This document shows, in pieces, positions 24,848-34,184 of a stretch of DNA of 64,000 nucleotides. Both the position numbers and the translations under genes were made by a program. The notes below the pieces were generated by a model. The model had not been told where the DNA came from. It saw only the letters and a program-made list of their open reading frames with translations, and ran no database searches. How positions within the stretch are numbered: the stretch's first letter is position 1; each line of letters begins with the position of its first letter. Source of the stretch: Saprospiraceae bacterium (lineage in GTDB: Bacteria > Bacteroidota > Bacteroidia > Chitinophagales > Saprospiraceae); NCBI GenBank assembly GCA_016720635.1, contig JADKKF010000009.1, positions 62,001-126,000 of the forward strand, given 5' to 3'.

Positions 24848-26710
24848 TTACATGAGTATGATAGGTTTTTGGTACACCTTTCCTTCGATCGTATATTTTA
24901 ATAAATACATCCCCTTTGTTACGTTTGGAATCGAAATTTGCCAGAGATTTGCAAGCCCTTTTTCAAAATATACCACCCTACCTAAAAAATCCAATATTTC
25001 TATTCTGCTGATTTGATTTTCCTTTGACTCTACATGCAAATAGCTCGATGCGGGGTTTGGATACAGGATGACTTCGTCATTTTCTCGTAATATTTCCTTA
25101 GAATCTACTCCCAAGCAAAAATCCATCAAAGCCCTGTATTTAGGGCTATTCGATGCATCGTCAGTGAAAATATTTTCTATATGTCCAAAACTACCTGAAG
25201 ATGAATATGGATTATCACCTAGTACAAAAGCCATCTGTAAGGCCCCATTTGTAATTGCTTTTATCTGACCCATCCACTCAGTGTAGATATTATAGCAACT
25301 CGTGTCTTTTTGAAAATCAACCAATGCTTGTAGATAAGGAGGTGGATTTTGCAAATCATATTCTGTCGTTGCGTGAAAGCCTCCTTCATAGGTTATCAAT
25401 TCTTTACCCAAAGTTTGTAATTGCTCTTTATTTTGTTCTATATGCTGCAATGCCTGTCCCATAGATCTCCTACTGGCAGCAGCTATGTCTTTGATTTGGG
25501 TTTCTGAATTAAATTCATTAGTGATATCTTGTTGAAATGCGTAATCGGTCACACTCCCCGCATCGAACTCGGACGCAATATTCAAGAAGCTCAACCCTTC
25601 GAGCGATCTTCTCATTACATCTGGGTTGGCTTGATGCCCTCCGATGATTCTAATTATTTGGTGATTATTATATTTCTTAAACGCCTGAAATGCTTTATTG
25701 GCATGGTAAACATAACGATACTGATGATCACTTTGGGCAAGATTACTAGGGACATTTTCCTTTACATAGTTGTATTGTTTCAGATAGTTGAATCCGTGAT
25801 TCCATACTTCATTTCCATATTCCAAATACACTTTTAGGCCTGAGTTCAGATTTTCATTGATGAGTTTTCCCAAGTTTTCTACATAGTCCTCACCTGCACC
25901 AAAAGGAATACTGAGCCACAAATCACTTCCCGTGAGATTGCAGAGCTGTATCATGTATTCATAAGACATAGATTTCTCCTTACCAAATGGCCAATCAATC
26001 ATATTGAATTGGGTATAATAATCCTTTTGCCTTCGGTCACTCCAAAGGCTATCCTCTGACCAATATGACCCTATCCAATTCATAAATCTAAGGGCCTTGA
26101 AAGGTTTTAATTTATCGACAAAAGCCTTATTAAAAGGATAATGGGTATCGGACTCACTAGCGCCAGGGAGCAAGACTCGGATTTTTCTGACTGGATCCAG
26201 AGCTTCTGAACTTCTAATCAAGAGTCCAAGGCTACCTGATTCCAATAATGGATTGCCCGATTTATGCGATTTCAAAAGAAACTCAATATAGCCATTAGAT
26301 TTTCTTATGATATTGAATGTATCTCGTCCATATAGTTCTATACTTCCAGTTCCTTCATACAATATTTTGTATGTCCCTACTGGAAGTATTCCCCCATTAT
26401 CCCAAGCAAGCACCGTTTTTACGCATTGTCTTTTGGCAAGGCCTTGAACAGCTTGAGGTATTTCGGTTGGATATCCCTGCGTATTGTATGATATTTTGTC
26501 ATAAAATGTATAATTGTCTGGCAAGTCAAATGTCCAATCTTCGTCACAGGGTATCCAAGGAGATGCTTGCATCATGAGATTGGAAAATGGCACTTCACGA
26601 CCCCAATAGACATTCATATGTACATTCATGCCCACTTGTGAGCACTTTTGTTCTTGCGCCATAAGTTGGGATGCAAAAATCACAAATGCGATGATAATAT
26701 TTGTTTTCAT
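24848..26710 (-). CDS. T9SS-secreted glycosidase-like TIM-barrel protein
   Basis: The 620-residue protein has a signal peptide (MKTNIIIAFVIFASQLMAQ), a large catalytic-looking region and a C-terminal T9SS type A sorting domain (ILYPNPASSYLHVESKENQ..., ending YQKPIILM). The middle contains KALRFMNWIGSYW, LTGSDLWLSIPFGA and YLEYGNEVWNHGF, a pattern seen in GH-A clan-like proteins where the Asn-Glu pair supplies the acid/base. The second catalytic residue is not certain; ITYEGGFH near residue 440 is a candidate. It follows the sensor kinase by 13 bases, so it is the third gene of a LytTR/sensor/effector operon. The polysaccharide substrate is unknown. Confidence 0.75.
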   Translation of the reverse strand: MKTNIIIAFVIFASQLMAQEQKCSQVGMNVHMNVYWGREVPFSNLMMQASPWIPCDEDWTFDLPDNYTFYDKISYNTQGYPTEIPQAVQGLAKRQCVKTVLAWDNGGILPVGTYKILYEGTGSIELYGRDTFNIIRKSNGYIEFLLKSHKSGNPLLESGSLGLLIRSSEALDPVRKIRVLLPGASESDTHYPFNKAFVDKLKPFKALRFMNWIGSYWSEDSLWSDRRQKDYYTQFNMIDWPFGKEKSMSYEYMIQLCNLTGSDLWLSIPFGAGEDYVENLGKLINENLNSGLKVYLEYGNEVWNHGFNYLKQYNYVKENVPSNLAQSDHQYRYVYHANKAFQAFKKYNNHQIIRIIGGHQANPDVMRRSLEGLSFLNIASEFDAGSVTDYAFQQDITNEFNSETQIKDIAAASRRSMGQALQHIEQNKEQLQTLGKELITYEGGFHATTEYDLQNPPPYLQALVDFQKDTSCYNIYTEWMGQIKAITNGALQMAFVLGDNPYSSSGSFGHIENIFTDDASNSPKYRALMDFCLGVDSKEILRENDEVILYPNPASSYLHVESKENQISRIEILDFLGRVVYFEKGLANLWQISIPNVTKGMYLLKYTIEGKVYQKPIILM

Positions 26711-26723
26711 ACGTATAAATTAA

Positions 26724-29700
26724 CTAAATATACAAAATAATTTTGGTTCCTTCGGGTTTTCCCGAATCATTTATTTTATCAATTATTTCAAATTTTATAT
26801 GTGCGTCTGTAAGTTTATTGTGCATATCGATTCTTTCTTGAGTGATCGTCATGCCCAGTGACTTATGATTGGTTGCACTAAATTCCATATTTTTTATCCG
26901 GCCAACACCGTTATCCTCTATGGCTATGAAACACTGGTTTGGCGTATATTGTGGATCTAGCTTTTTTATGGAGATGGTCAATAAACCATTATCCTTTAGT
27001 TTTGGAAGTCCATGTTTGATGGCATTTTCTACGAACGGCTGGACGAGCATTGGAGGAATGAAAATTGAATTGAGATCCAAGGTCTCATCGACATCATAAA
27101 TCACCTTAAACCCTCCTACTTGTCGCTCCTGTTCCAATGCAATATAAAGCTCCAATGTCTCCAAATCTTCCTTAACACTCACTACTTGTTCTCTGGTCTG
27201 GTACAAAATCTTGCGCAACAACAAAGCGAATTGACTCAAAAATTCTGACGCTTGCAGCGGATTGTCCGTCAATACTTTGTGCTTGACGGTATTGATGGCA
27301 TTAAAAATAAAATGGGGATTCATTTGGGATCTCAATGACTTAATCTCACTTTGTAGTGCCAACTGTTCCAAATTTCTCTTTTCATTGATCTTTATTTCCC
27401 GATACTTGATATATCCAAATACAAGCCCTATCAATCCGCATCCAAACAATATTTGAAACCAGGATTTTTGCCAAAAAGGAGGTTCAATGAAGATATCCAA
27501 AACCGATTCTGGACCCTCTATTCCCAAAGAATTAATGGCTTTAACCCTAAACTTGTAATTACCCCCGCTGATATTGGTATAGCTTACCTGTGCTTGCCCT
27601 TCGGTGCTCCAGTCAGGGTCGATGCCTTCCAATTTGTGCACATATCTTATGTTATTGGGCTTAAAATAATGTATGGCATTAAATTGAATTGTGAAAAAAT
27701 TTTGTTTATACGTCAGATCAATGGCACCATTATTCATAGAATTCATGGGCAATAATTTGTCAAAAACTTTTAGAGATTTTATATCAACCATCGGTTTAGA
27801 TTCCGTCATGTCATAAATATTCTGCGGATCTAGATAGGCTATATTTTTCCTTCCTGGCACAAAATAAAGCCTCCCAGATGGTAAAAAATCCATCGCTTGA
27901 AAATAATTTTTAACTACGGGATAAACCATTCCTTCTTGACTGCCTAGTATTTTGGATTTATTTGTTTTAGGATCAAAAATTTCCAAATTATGCTGTGATT
28001 TTAACCAAAAAATACCCAACTTATCTTTCAAGATTTGGTAATAAATGCCTTCTAGTACATAATCAGATCCATCCTTTTGGGGTTCAATGACCAACTTGTC
28101 TCCTTTCGCTTTTAGTTTTACCAAACCTTGATTAGCGATAATGGCCCAATAAGTCATTGTGGCATCATCATAAGCTCCTCCCATGATATAATTTATAGGA
28201 TCTTTGTCCTTGGCATTTATCAATAATTGTCTAAATCGAGTTCCATCGAATTCGATAAATCCGTTCGATGTAGCGAACAATGCTTCATTATTTTTCTTAA
28301 AAACGATGCTGTGAATTCTTTCATTGATGTATTTTGAATCCTGATTGTTGCTCTTTAGATATGAATGAAAGGCTTTTTTTGAAGTCCAGTCTATAATACA
28401 AAAATCATTCTGACCAATCAACCATATCATGCCCTTATTGTCCTTAACCATTGTCTTCAATCCGAAAGAGTTAGGCAAGATGGCTTTTATCCACCCACAA
28501 TCCAGAGCCACCAATTTTTTCATTTTAGTATTAAAAACCTGAAATTTATCTTTAGTAGAAATCAAGATGTTTTCACCGTCAATGAAGGCCATCCCCGTGA
28601 TATATTCTGGTTCTAATTTTTTATTTTTCCAAGGGAATAATTTATACAAATCATAGCGGTAATTCTGGACATCCAATTCGTAAAGACTTTCACCAGCGTC
28701 GATCGCTATATACAATTTATCAGCTTTTGGGGATTCAACGACAGCGGTTACATCAAAAAAATTTGGATTTAATTTTTCCCTTATAAAAAACTCAAAATAT
28801 TTGATTTGATTTGCATGCCAATCATATTTACTCAGTCCATCTTCCATGCAAAAATAATGCGCACCGTCCTTGTCTGTGACCATATCTAAGCACATAAATC
28901 CCAATATAGAATGTGGATTATTCGGTTCGTACTCCCACGACTTTTCCTTCCGCTGATTTACATTGTAAATTAGCACACCAAATCCTGTTCCTACCCATAT
29001 TTCTTCCGCGTTTTTTCTTTTGATAAAATGTACGATTCGATAGTCATCATTCAATTCCGGTCTAAATAATATTCTTGAAAATACACCTGTTTCTTTATCA
29101 AACTGGATCAAACCAGGTCCCCAACTCCCTATGAACAAGGTTTTTTTATCCCAATTTTCCAAACAAGAATGATAAGCATACTCCTTCTCATCAATCAAAG
29201 GATTTTCATAATAAGCCTGAAAAGACTTCGTTTTTAAATCAAATTTTGCCAAGCCCTTTTCGGTCGAAACCCATATCAGACTAGAATCCTGTGTATCTTG
29301 TCGGACTCCCGTACATGACCGATGTATTCTCCGTCCATTCGGCAACAAACGCTCTGGAACTACATATTTAGTAGCATTTAAATTATTTATATCAATGATA
29401 AATATGCCCGCGTTTAAAAAATTATCCCTATCCATTGCCGCTGCAAGGAGGTGCTGGGCATCAATTTGGATGATTTCAGAAATATAAATATCCTTACCTA
29501 CCGAATTCACAGCAGTAAACTTATCTGATCTGTGGTCATAAACATCCAAGTAACCTTCCTGACAGACCCAAACTTGACCTTTGCTGTCGCAAAACAAATC
29601 CTTGAGCAACTTGGATCTGATACTTGACGAATCTCGACCATGATATGGAATCGGAGTGAATTTTGTGCCATTATATTGGTATAAGCCCTCCTTGGTACCG

Positions 29701-29876
29701 AACCACAATACTTCTTTTTGATCTTTTGTAGCACAGGTGAGTGACTTGATATTATTGCCATCATTGAGCTTGATGGTTTCAAATATGGGGCTTGAGAATC
29801 TACCAGCATTTAATACTTGGGCAGTCCCTGTCTGGGCAACCAAAAGAAGACACAAAATCGACAGAACTAAATGCAT
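26724..29876 (-). CDS. Beta-propeller sensor with LytS-type histidine kinase domain
   Basis: I choose the ATG at 29876, which starts a signal peptide (MHLVLSILCLLLVAQTGTAQ); an in-frame ATG 60 bases upstream would hide it. The 1050-residue protein has a periplasmic propeller with repeated W-hairpin motifs (VLWFGTKEGLYQY, LIWVSTEKGLAKF, EIWVGTGFGVLIY, IFWLKSQHNLEIF). A Y_Y_Y domain follows (YVHKLEGIDPDWS... RVKAINSLG, about 745-805), then one transmembrane helix (about 815-835), a coiled coil and a His_kinase/LytS domain with MNPHFIFN (His near 855) and an HATPase segment (PFVENAIKHG, EDNGVGR). It pairs with the LytTR regulator encoded just upstream. Binding of a polysaccharide fragment by the propeller is inferred. 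Confidence 0.92.
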   Translation of the reverse strand: MHLVLSILCLLLVAQTGTAQVLNAGRFSSPIFETIKLNDGNNIKSLTCATKDQKEVLWFGTKEGLYQYNGTKFTPIPYHGRDSSSIRSKLLKDLFCDSKGQVWVCQEGYLDVYDHRSDKFTAVNSVGKDIYISEIIQIDAQHLLAAAMDRDNFLNAGIFIIDINNLNATKYVVPERLLPNGRRIHRSCTGVRQDTQDSSLIWVSTEKGLAKFDLKTKSFQAYYENPLIDEKEYAYHSCLENWDKKTLFIGSWGPGLIQFDKETGVFSRILFRPELNDDYRIVHFIKRKNAEEIWVGTGFGVLIYNVNQRKEKSWEYEPNNPHSILGFMCLDMVTDKDGAHYFCMEDGLSKYDWHANQIKYFEFFIREKLNPNFFDVTAVVESPKADKLYIAIDAGESLYELDVQNYRYDLYKLFPWKNKKLEPEYITGMAFIDGENILISTKDKFQVFNTKMKKLVALDCGWIKAILPNSFGLKTMVKDNKGMIWLIGQNDFCIIDWTSKKAFHSYLKSNNQDSKYINERIHSIVFKKNNEALFATSNGFIEFDGTRFRQLLINAKDKDPINYIMGGAYDDATMTYWAIIANQGLVKLKAKGDKLVIEPQKDGSDYVLEGIYYQILKDKLGIFWLKSQHNLEIFDPKTNKSKILGSQEGMVYPVVKNYFQAMDFLPSGRLYFVPGRKNIAYLDPQNIYDMTESKPMVDIKSLKVFDKLLPMNSMNNGAIDLTYKQNFFTIQFNAIHYFKPNNIRYVHKLEGIDPDWSTEGQAQVSYTNISGGNYKFRVKAINSLGIEGPESVLDIFIEPPFWQKSWFQILFGCGLIGLVFGYIKYREIKINEKRNLEQLALQSEIKSLRSQMNPHFIFNAINTVKHKVLTDNPLQASEFLSQFALLLRKILYQTREQVVSVKEDLETLELYIALEQERQVGGFKVIYDVDETLDLNSIFIPPMLVQPFVENAIKHGLPKLKDNGLLTISIKKLDPQYTPNQCFIAIEDNGVGRIKNMEFSATNHKSLGMTITQERIDMHNKLTDAHIKFEIIDKINDSGKPEGTKIILYI

Positions 29877-29966
29877 GACTTTATTCACAATTGCAATGTT
29901 AATTATTTTGCACCCCTGAATCAAAGCACAATACATAATTTACACTTTTGACTCCATATTCGGTAA

Positions 29967-30719
29967 TTAATTGGGTATCAAATACTGCAATACCTTGTCT
30001 TTATTTGTGCGAGAAACATCTACCGTCGAGCCATTAGACATGACTAAATACCCTCCACTACCCTTTACATATTTTTTAACATGGTTTATATTGACCAAAT
30101 AGGAATTATGTGTTCTAACAAAATTATGAGATTGGAGCATCTGATCGAACTCTTTAATGGACTTAGTCACCATCAATTTTTTGCCGCCTTCCATTTGTAT
30201 ATGGCAGTAGTTCCCATCCGCTTCTATCACGATGATATCCATTATTTTTAACATTTCTAATCCATCTGATGTCGGGATCGGAATACTTTGTACCTGTGCC
30301 TTTGCCCTTTGTTCTCCGCCTTCATTTTTTGATATTTGACCTTTCTCTGCAGCCCGTTTATGTTGAATCTTTTGGCTAACTCTCTCTACAGATTCTATCA
30401 ATCGATGCTTCAAAATAGGCTTCAAAAGGTAGTCAGACGCTCTATACTCAAATGCCTTTAATGCAAAATTTTCATGCGCTGTCACAAAGATGATTTCAAA
30501 ACTTATATCTTTCAGATGTCTGAGCAAATCAAATCCAGTCATCACGCCCATATCTACATCGAGGAAAACCAAATCAGGGGGATTGGCCTTTAGGTAAAGA
30601 ATCGCATCATCTGGGCTGTTAAAAAGGGCCACAATTTCAATTGTTGGACAATACGTATTAAGTTCTATCTGGAGGCTAGAGGTACAAGCGATTTCATCGT
30701 CGATCAACACTGTACGCAT
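29967..30719 (-). CDS. LytTR-type response regulator
   Basis: The 250-residue protein has a receiver domain (LIDDE at 5-9, phospho-acceptor Asp54 in VFLDVDMG, FVTAHE, and Lys in DYLLKP) and a C-terminal LytTR DNA-binding domain from about residue 150. Blocks there include IVIEADGNYCHI, FVRTHNSYLVNINHVKKY and GSTVDVSR. It controls transcription after phosphorylation by a LytS-type kinase, almost certainly the sensor encoded 90 bases downstream. The secreted glycosidase-like gene in the same operon is the likely target or output; this is inference from position. Confidence 0.95.
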   Translation of the reverse strand: MRTVLIDDEIACTSSLQIELNTYCPTIEIVALFNSPDDAILYLKANPPDLVFLDVDMGVMTGFDLLRHLKDISFEIIFVTAHENFALKAFEYRASDYLLKPILKHRLIESVERVSQKIQHKRAAEKGQISKNEGGEQRAKAQVQSIPIPTSDGLEMLKIMDIIVIEADGNYCHIQMEGGKKLMVTKSIKEFDQMLQSHNFVRTHNSYLVNINHVKKYVKGSGGYLVMSNGSTVDVSRTNKDKVLQYLIPN

Positions 30720-30979
30720 GATATGGCTTTATTTTTTTTCAAAATTATGAAATTTCATGGAATAAATCTAAAGTTTAAATATCTGAACCCTAAAATTTGT
30801 ACATTTAACAAAAGAATTATATTCTGAATACCTTAATTTTTTTGATAAATATACTGGAACAATCCCTTGATTTTAAAGAAATAATATAATATTTTAAGAA
30901 TTGACTAATTTTATAAAATATAATTTCTTTTTTATCCTTTGTAATAATAGGAATCAGTATAAAAGTTGGTAAATTGTAT

Positions 30980-30987
30980 TACCTTTG
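30980..30987 (+). promoter_or_regulatory. Promoter -7 box of typA
   Basis: TACCTTTG matches TAnnTTTG exactly and lies 15 bases before the typA ATG, a normal short Bacteroidota leader. A matching -33 box was not found. The rest of the 283-base divergent gap is AT-rich without other features. Confidence 0.5.
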
Positions 30988-31002
30988 CAAAAATTTTAAA
31001 AA

Positions 31003-32825
31003 ATGAATATTAGAAACATCGCCATAATTGCCCACGTTGACCACGGCAAGACAACCTTGGTAGATAAAATGATCCACGCCTGTAAGGTATTCAAAGAACA
31101 CCAAGTTACTGGAGATCTTATCATGGACAACAATGACTTGGAGAGAGAACGTGGTATCACGATTTTGGCAAAAAATGTTTCCCTTACCTATAAAGGAATT
31201 AAGATCAACACCATTGATACTCCTGGTCACTCTGACTTTGGCGGTGAGGTCGAACGTGTATTGAACATGGCTGATGGTGTTCTTTTGCTGGTAGATGCTT
31301 TTGAGGGGCCTATGCCTCAGACACGTTTCGTACTGGAAAAAGCCATCCAAATGGGGCTTAAGCCTATCGTTGTCATCAACAAAGTGGACAAAGAAAACTG
31401 CACGCCTGACGATGTACATGAGCAAGTTTTTGAATTGATGTTCAATCTGGATGCAACAGATGACCAATTGGATTTTCCGACGATATACGGATCTGCTAAG
31501 CAAGGCTGGATGAGTACTGACTGGAAAAAGAAGACCGACAATATCGATGCACTCTTGGATTGTATCGTAGAGAATATACCTGAACCTAAAGTAGAACAGG
31601 GTTCACTTCAACTTTTGATTACGTCACTGGATTATTCTAATTATATAGGAAGAATTGCCATCGGAAGGGTACACAGAGGATCTTTAAGTCCTGGTCAACC
31701 CATCTCATTGATGAAAAAAGATGGTAAAATCGAAAAATCTCGTATCAAGGAGTTATATGTTTTCGATGGTCTTGAAAAAGTAAAAGCTGAAAAGTCGAAG
31801 CTGGTGATATCTGTGCAGTAGTTGGAATCGAAGGGTTTGACATTGGAGACACCATCGCTGACTTTGAAAATCCTGAAGCGCTACCTGCTATCAGCATCGA
31901 TGAGCCAACGATGAGTATGCTATTTACCATCAATGATTCTCCTTTCTTTGGAAAAGAAGGAAAATTCGTTACCAGCCGTCACGTAAGAGAAAGATTAGAA
32001 AAAGAACTTGAAAAGAATTTGGCTTTGAGACTAGAAGACACGGGTTCTGCTGATTCCTTTAAAGTTTTCGGTCGAGGTGTATTACACCTCTCAGTCTTGA
32101 TCGAAACTATGAGAAGAGAAGGTTATGAATTGCAAATAGGACAACCTCAGGTACTCTTCAAAACCATAGATGGACAAAAATACGAACCAATAGAATCATT
32201 AAGAATTGATCTTCCCGAAAATGTGTCTGGAAAAGCCATCGAGACGGTCACTCGTAGAAAAGGCGTCATGCTCAATATGATACCTAAAGGCGATCGAGTT
32301 CTTTTAGAATTCGAAATACCGTCAAGGGGTATCATGGGACTTAGATCTTATCTGATGACAGCCACCGCTGGTGAAGCCATCATGACCCACCGATTCAAAG
32401 AGTTTCAACCGCACAAAGGAGAAATCCCAGGCAGACAAAACGGATCTCTCATCTCGATGGAAACTGGCGATGCGATTCCTTATAGTATCAACAATCTACA
32501 AGAGCGCGGCATATTTTTTATAGATCCAAATGAACCGATATACGAAGGTCAAGTAGTAGGTGAAAACGCCAGACCAGGAGATATGGTCATCAACCTAACG
32601 AAGACCAAAAAACTAACCAATATGCGTGCATCTGGTAGTGACGATAAGGTTAGGATCATTCCTGCGACCAAGTTTTCACTAGAAGAAGCGCTAGAATATA
32701 TCCAAGAAGATGAACTGGTAGAAGTAACCCCAATAAGCATCCGTTTGCGTAAAACGTATCTTAAAGAACACGAAAGGAAAAAAGCCAAAACCCAGCTTTG
32801 GCACATATGGACTAATTTGGAATAA
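31003..32825 (+). CDS. typA: TypA/BipA ribosome-associated GTPase, frameshifted at 31790-31793
   Basis: The gene is split into two frames (31003-31821 and a part open to 32825). The first has the translational GTPase G motifs: AHVDHGKTTL (about 10-19), RGITILAKN, DTPGHSDFGGEV and VINKVDKE. The second continues ADFENPEALPAISIDEPT, then the C-terminal TypA domain (HRFKEFQPHKGEIPGRQNGS in parts, TKTKKLTNMRASGSDD). Adding one A to the run of four at 31790-31793 changes AEKSKLVISV to AEKVEAGDICAVVG and gives 607 residues, the usual length. TypA assists ribosome biogenesis and stress adaptation. The exact repair argues for a sequencing indel. Confidence 0.93.
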
Positions 32826-32934
32826 AACTCCGATTAGATTTTTATAAATTTTAAGGCTATAACTAACATTTACACTATGAATGTGTAAAGGTTAATGTTG
32901 TTTTATTGCATTAACACACCCCTCCCACATCCCA

Positions 32935-33050
32935 GCGTGTGAGGGGTGGTAGTGGTTATAGCGACTTAAGGATGTCGCGATAAGTCTCGAAGAGACCGAA
33001 ACGAAGTGGAGCCACGCACGACCCGACCTCGCATTGCGAGGGCACATCCA
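32935..33050 (+). repeat. Structured intergenic repeat, copy 6
   Basis: It begins GCGTGTGAGGGGTGG and ends GAGGGCACATCC; the closing helix is weaker than in other copies. Hairpins are GCGAC/GTCGC (32961-32965 with 32974-32978), GTCTC/GAGAC (32984-32988 with 32992-32996) and the 3' CTCGC/GCGAG (33028-33032 with 33036-33040). The core GAGACCGAAACGAAGTG matches copy 2, and CGACCCGACC the linker. CACCCCTC at 32917-32924 can also pair with GAGGGGTG at 32941-32948. It lies between convergent typA and dprA. Confidence 0.85.
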
Positions 33051-33058
33051 AAAAAATA

Positions 33059-34165
33059 TCAAACCAATTCATAACGCTTTCCTGGCCGAGAAATGAGCAG
33101 ACCCCGAAACTCCATCTGTAGCAAATGATTGGCCAAAATACTTGGCGACATCTCCGTCAAATCAGACAACTCATCTAAAGTTATAACTTGCTCTCGCTGA
33201 ATCAGATTAAAAATCAACCTTTCCTCTTCATTCAGCTCTTGAAATAGAGATAACTGAACCGACTTCCTTGAAGCCTGTCCCCACTCCATTTCGTAAATTA
33301 AGTCTTCGGCACTCTGAATAAGCTCCGCCTTACGTGTCTTTATCAAATAATTGCAACCACGCGAATTGGCATCCATAGATCGCCCAGGCACAGCAAAAAC
33401 CGTCCTATTGTAGCCATCCGCCATCGAAGCAGTAATCATCGAACCACCCGTCTCTTTGGATTCGACTACCACCAAAGCGTCAACCATCCCAGCGATGATC
33501 CGATTGCGCATAGGAAAATTCTCCCGATCGGGCTTGGAACCCGAAGTATATTCCGTCATGACAGTATTATCACCTTGCATCATTTGCTTGGCAACTGGCA
33601 TATGAATATCGGGGTAAATAAGGTCAAAACTAGATCCCATTACCCCAATCGTAGGAATGCCCAAATCGAGACATGCCTTATGAACCTCGATGTCGACCCC
33701 AAACGCAAGCCCACTGATCACCGTAATGGCTCTCTCTTGAAATCCCTCGAGGATATTGCGAACCATTTGCTTCCCATAGGAAGAGGGATTTCTTGTTCCT
33801 ACCATACCCACAAACTTAGGTCCATTAAAGTCCATTCGTCCTCTGACATAAAGCATCAAAGGAGAATCCTTGTTAGCCTTCAAACGAAATGGGTACTGCT
33901 CATCCGTGATAAAAACTGTTTTAATGTTCTGTGCAGTAATGAATTCAATTTCTCTTTCTGCGAATTCAAGCCATTTCTCTCGCTCTTCAAAAGACTTTTT
34001 CAACCGGCTTTGTATGCCCTGTAAAACTAAGATCTCCTTAGTTGATGCCTCAAAAATGTCTCTAACATTTCCAAAATAATGAAGCAATTTCTTACCCGTA
34101 ATTACCCCGACGTGTGGTAACTTGGTCAGTGCTATCTGGTAAATAAGTTCATTGGTATTTTGCAT
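33059..34165 (-). CDS. dprA: DNA-processing protein DprA
   Basis: The 368-residue protein has an N-terminal helix-hairpin-helix/SAM-like region (LPHVGVITGKKLLHYFGNV), the extended Rossmann core with VGTRNPSSYGKQM, VISGLAFGVDIEVHKACLD, IGVMGSSFDLIYP and NRIIAG, then SKETGGSMITASMADGYNR. A C-terminal winged-helix (EEERLIFNLIQREQ... LLQMEFRGLL) follows. DprA loads RecA on incoming single-stranded DNA during natural transformation. Length is normal. It is convergent with typA and 19 bases downstream of the membrane glycosyltransferase gene, so the two may be cotranscribed. Confidence 0.95.
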   Translation of the reverse strand: MQNTNELIYQIALTKLPHVGVITGKKLLHYFGNVRDIFEASTKEILVLQGIQSRLKKSFEEREKWLEFAEREIEFITAQNIKTVFITDEQYPFRLKANKDSPLMLYVRGRMDFNGPKFVGMVGTRNPSSYGKQMVRNILEGFQERAITVISGLAFGVDIEVHKACLDLGIPTIGVMGSSFDLIYPDIHMPVAKQMMQGDNTVMTEYTSGSKPDRENFPMRNRIIAGMVDALVVVESKETGGSMITASMADGYNRTVFAVPGRSMDANSRGCNYLIKTRKAELIQSAEDLIYEMEWGQASRKSVQLSLFQELNEEERLIFNLIQREQVITLDELSDLTEMSPSILANHLLQMEFRGLLISRPGKRYELV

Positions 34166-34184
34166 ATTGACTATTTATAAGACG

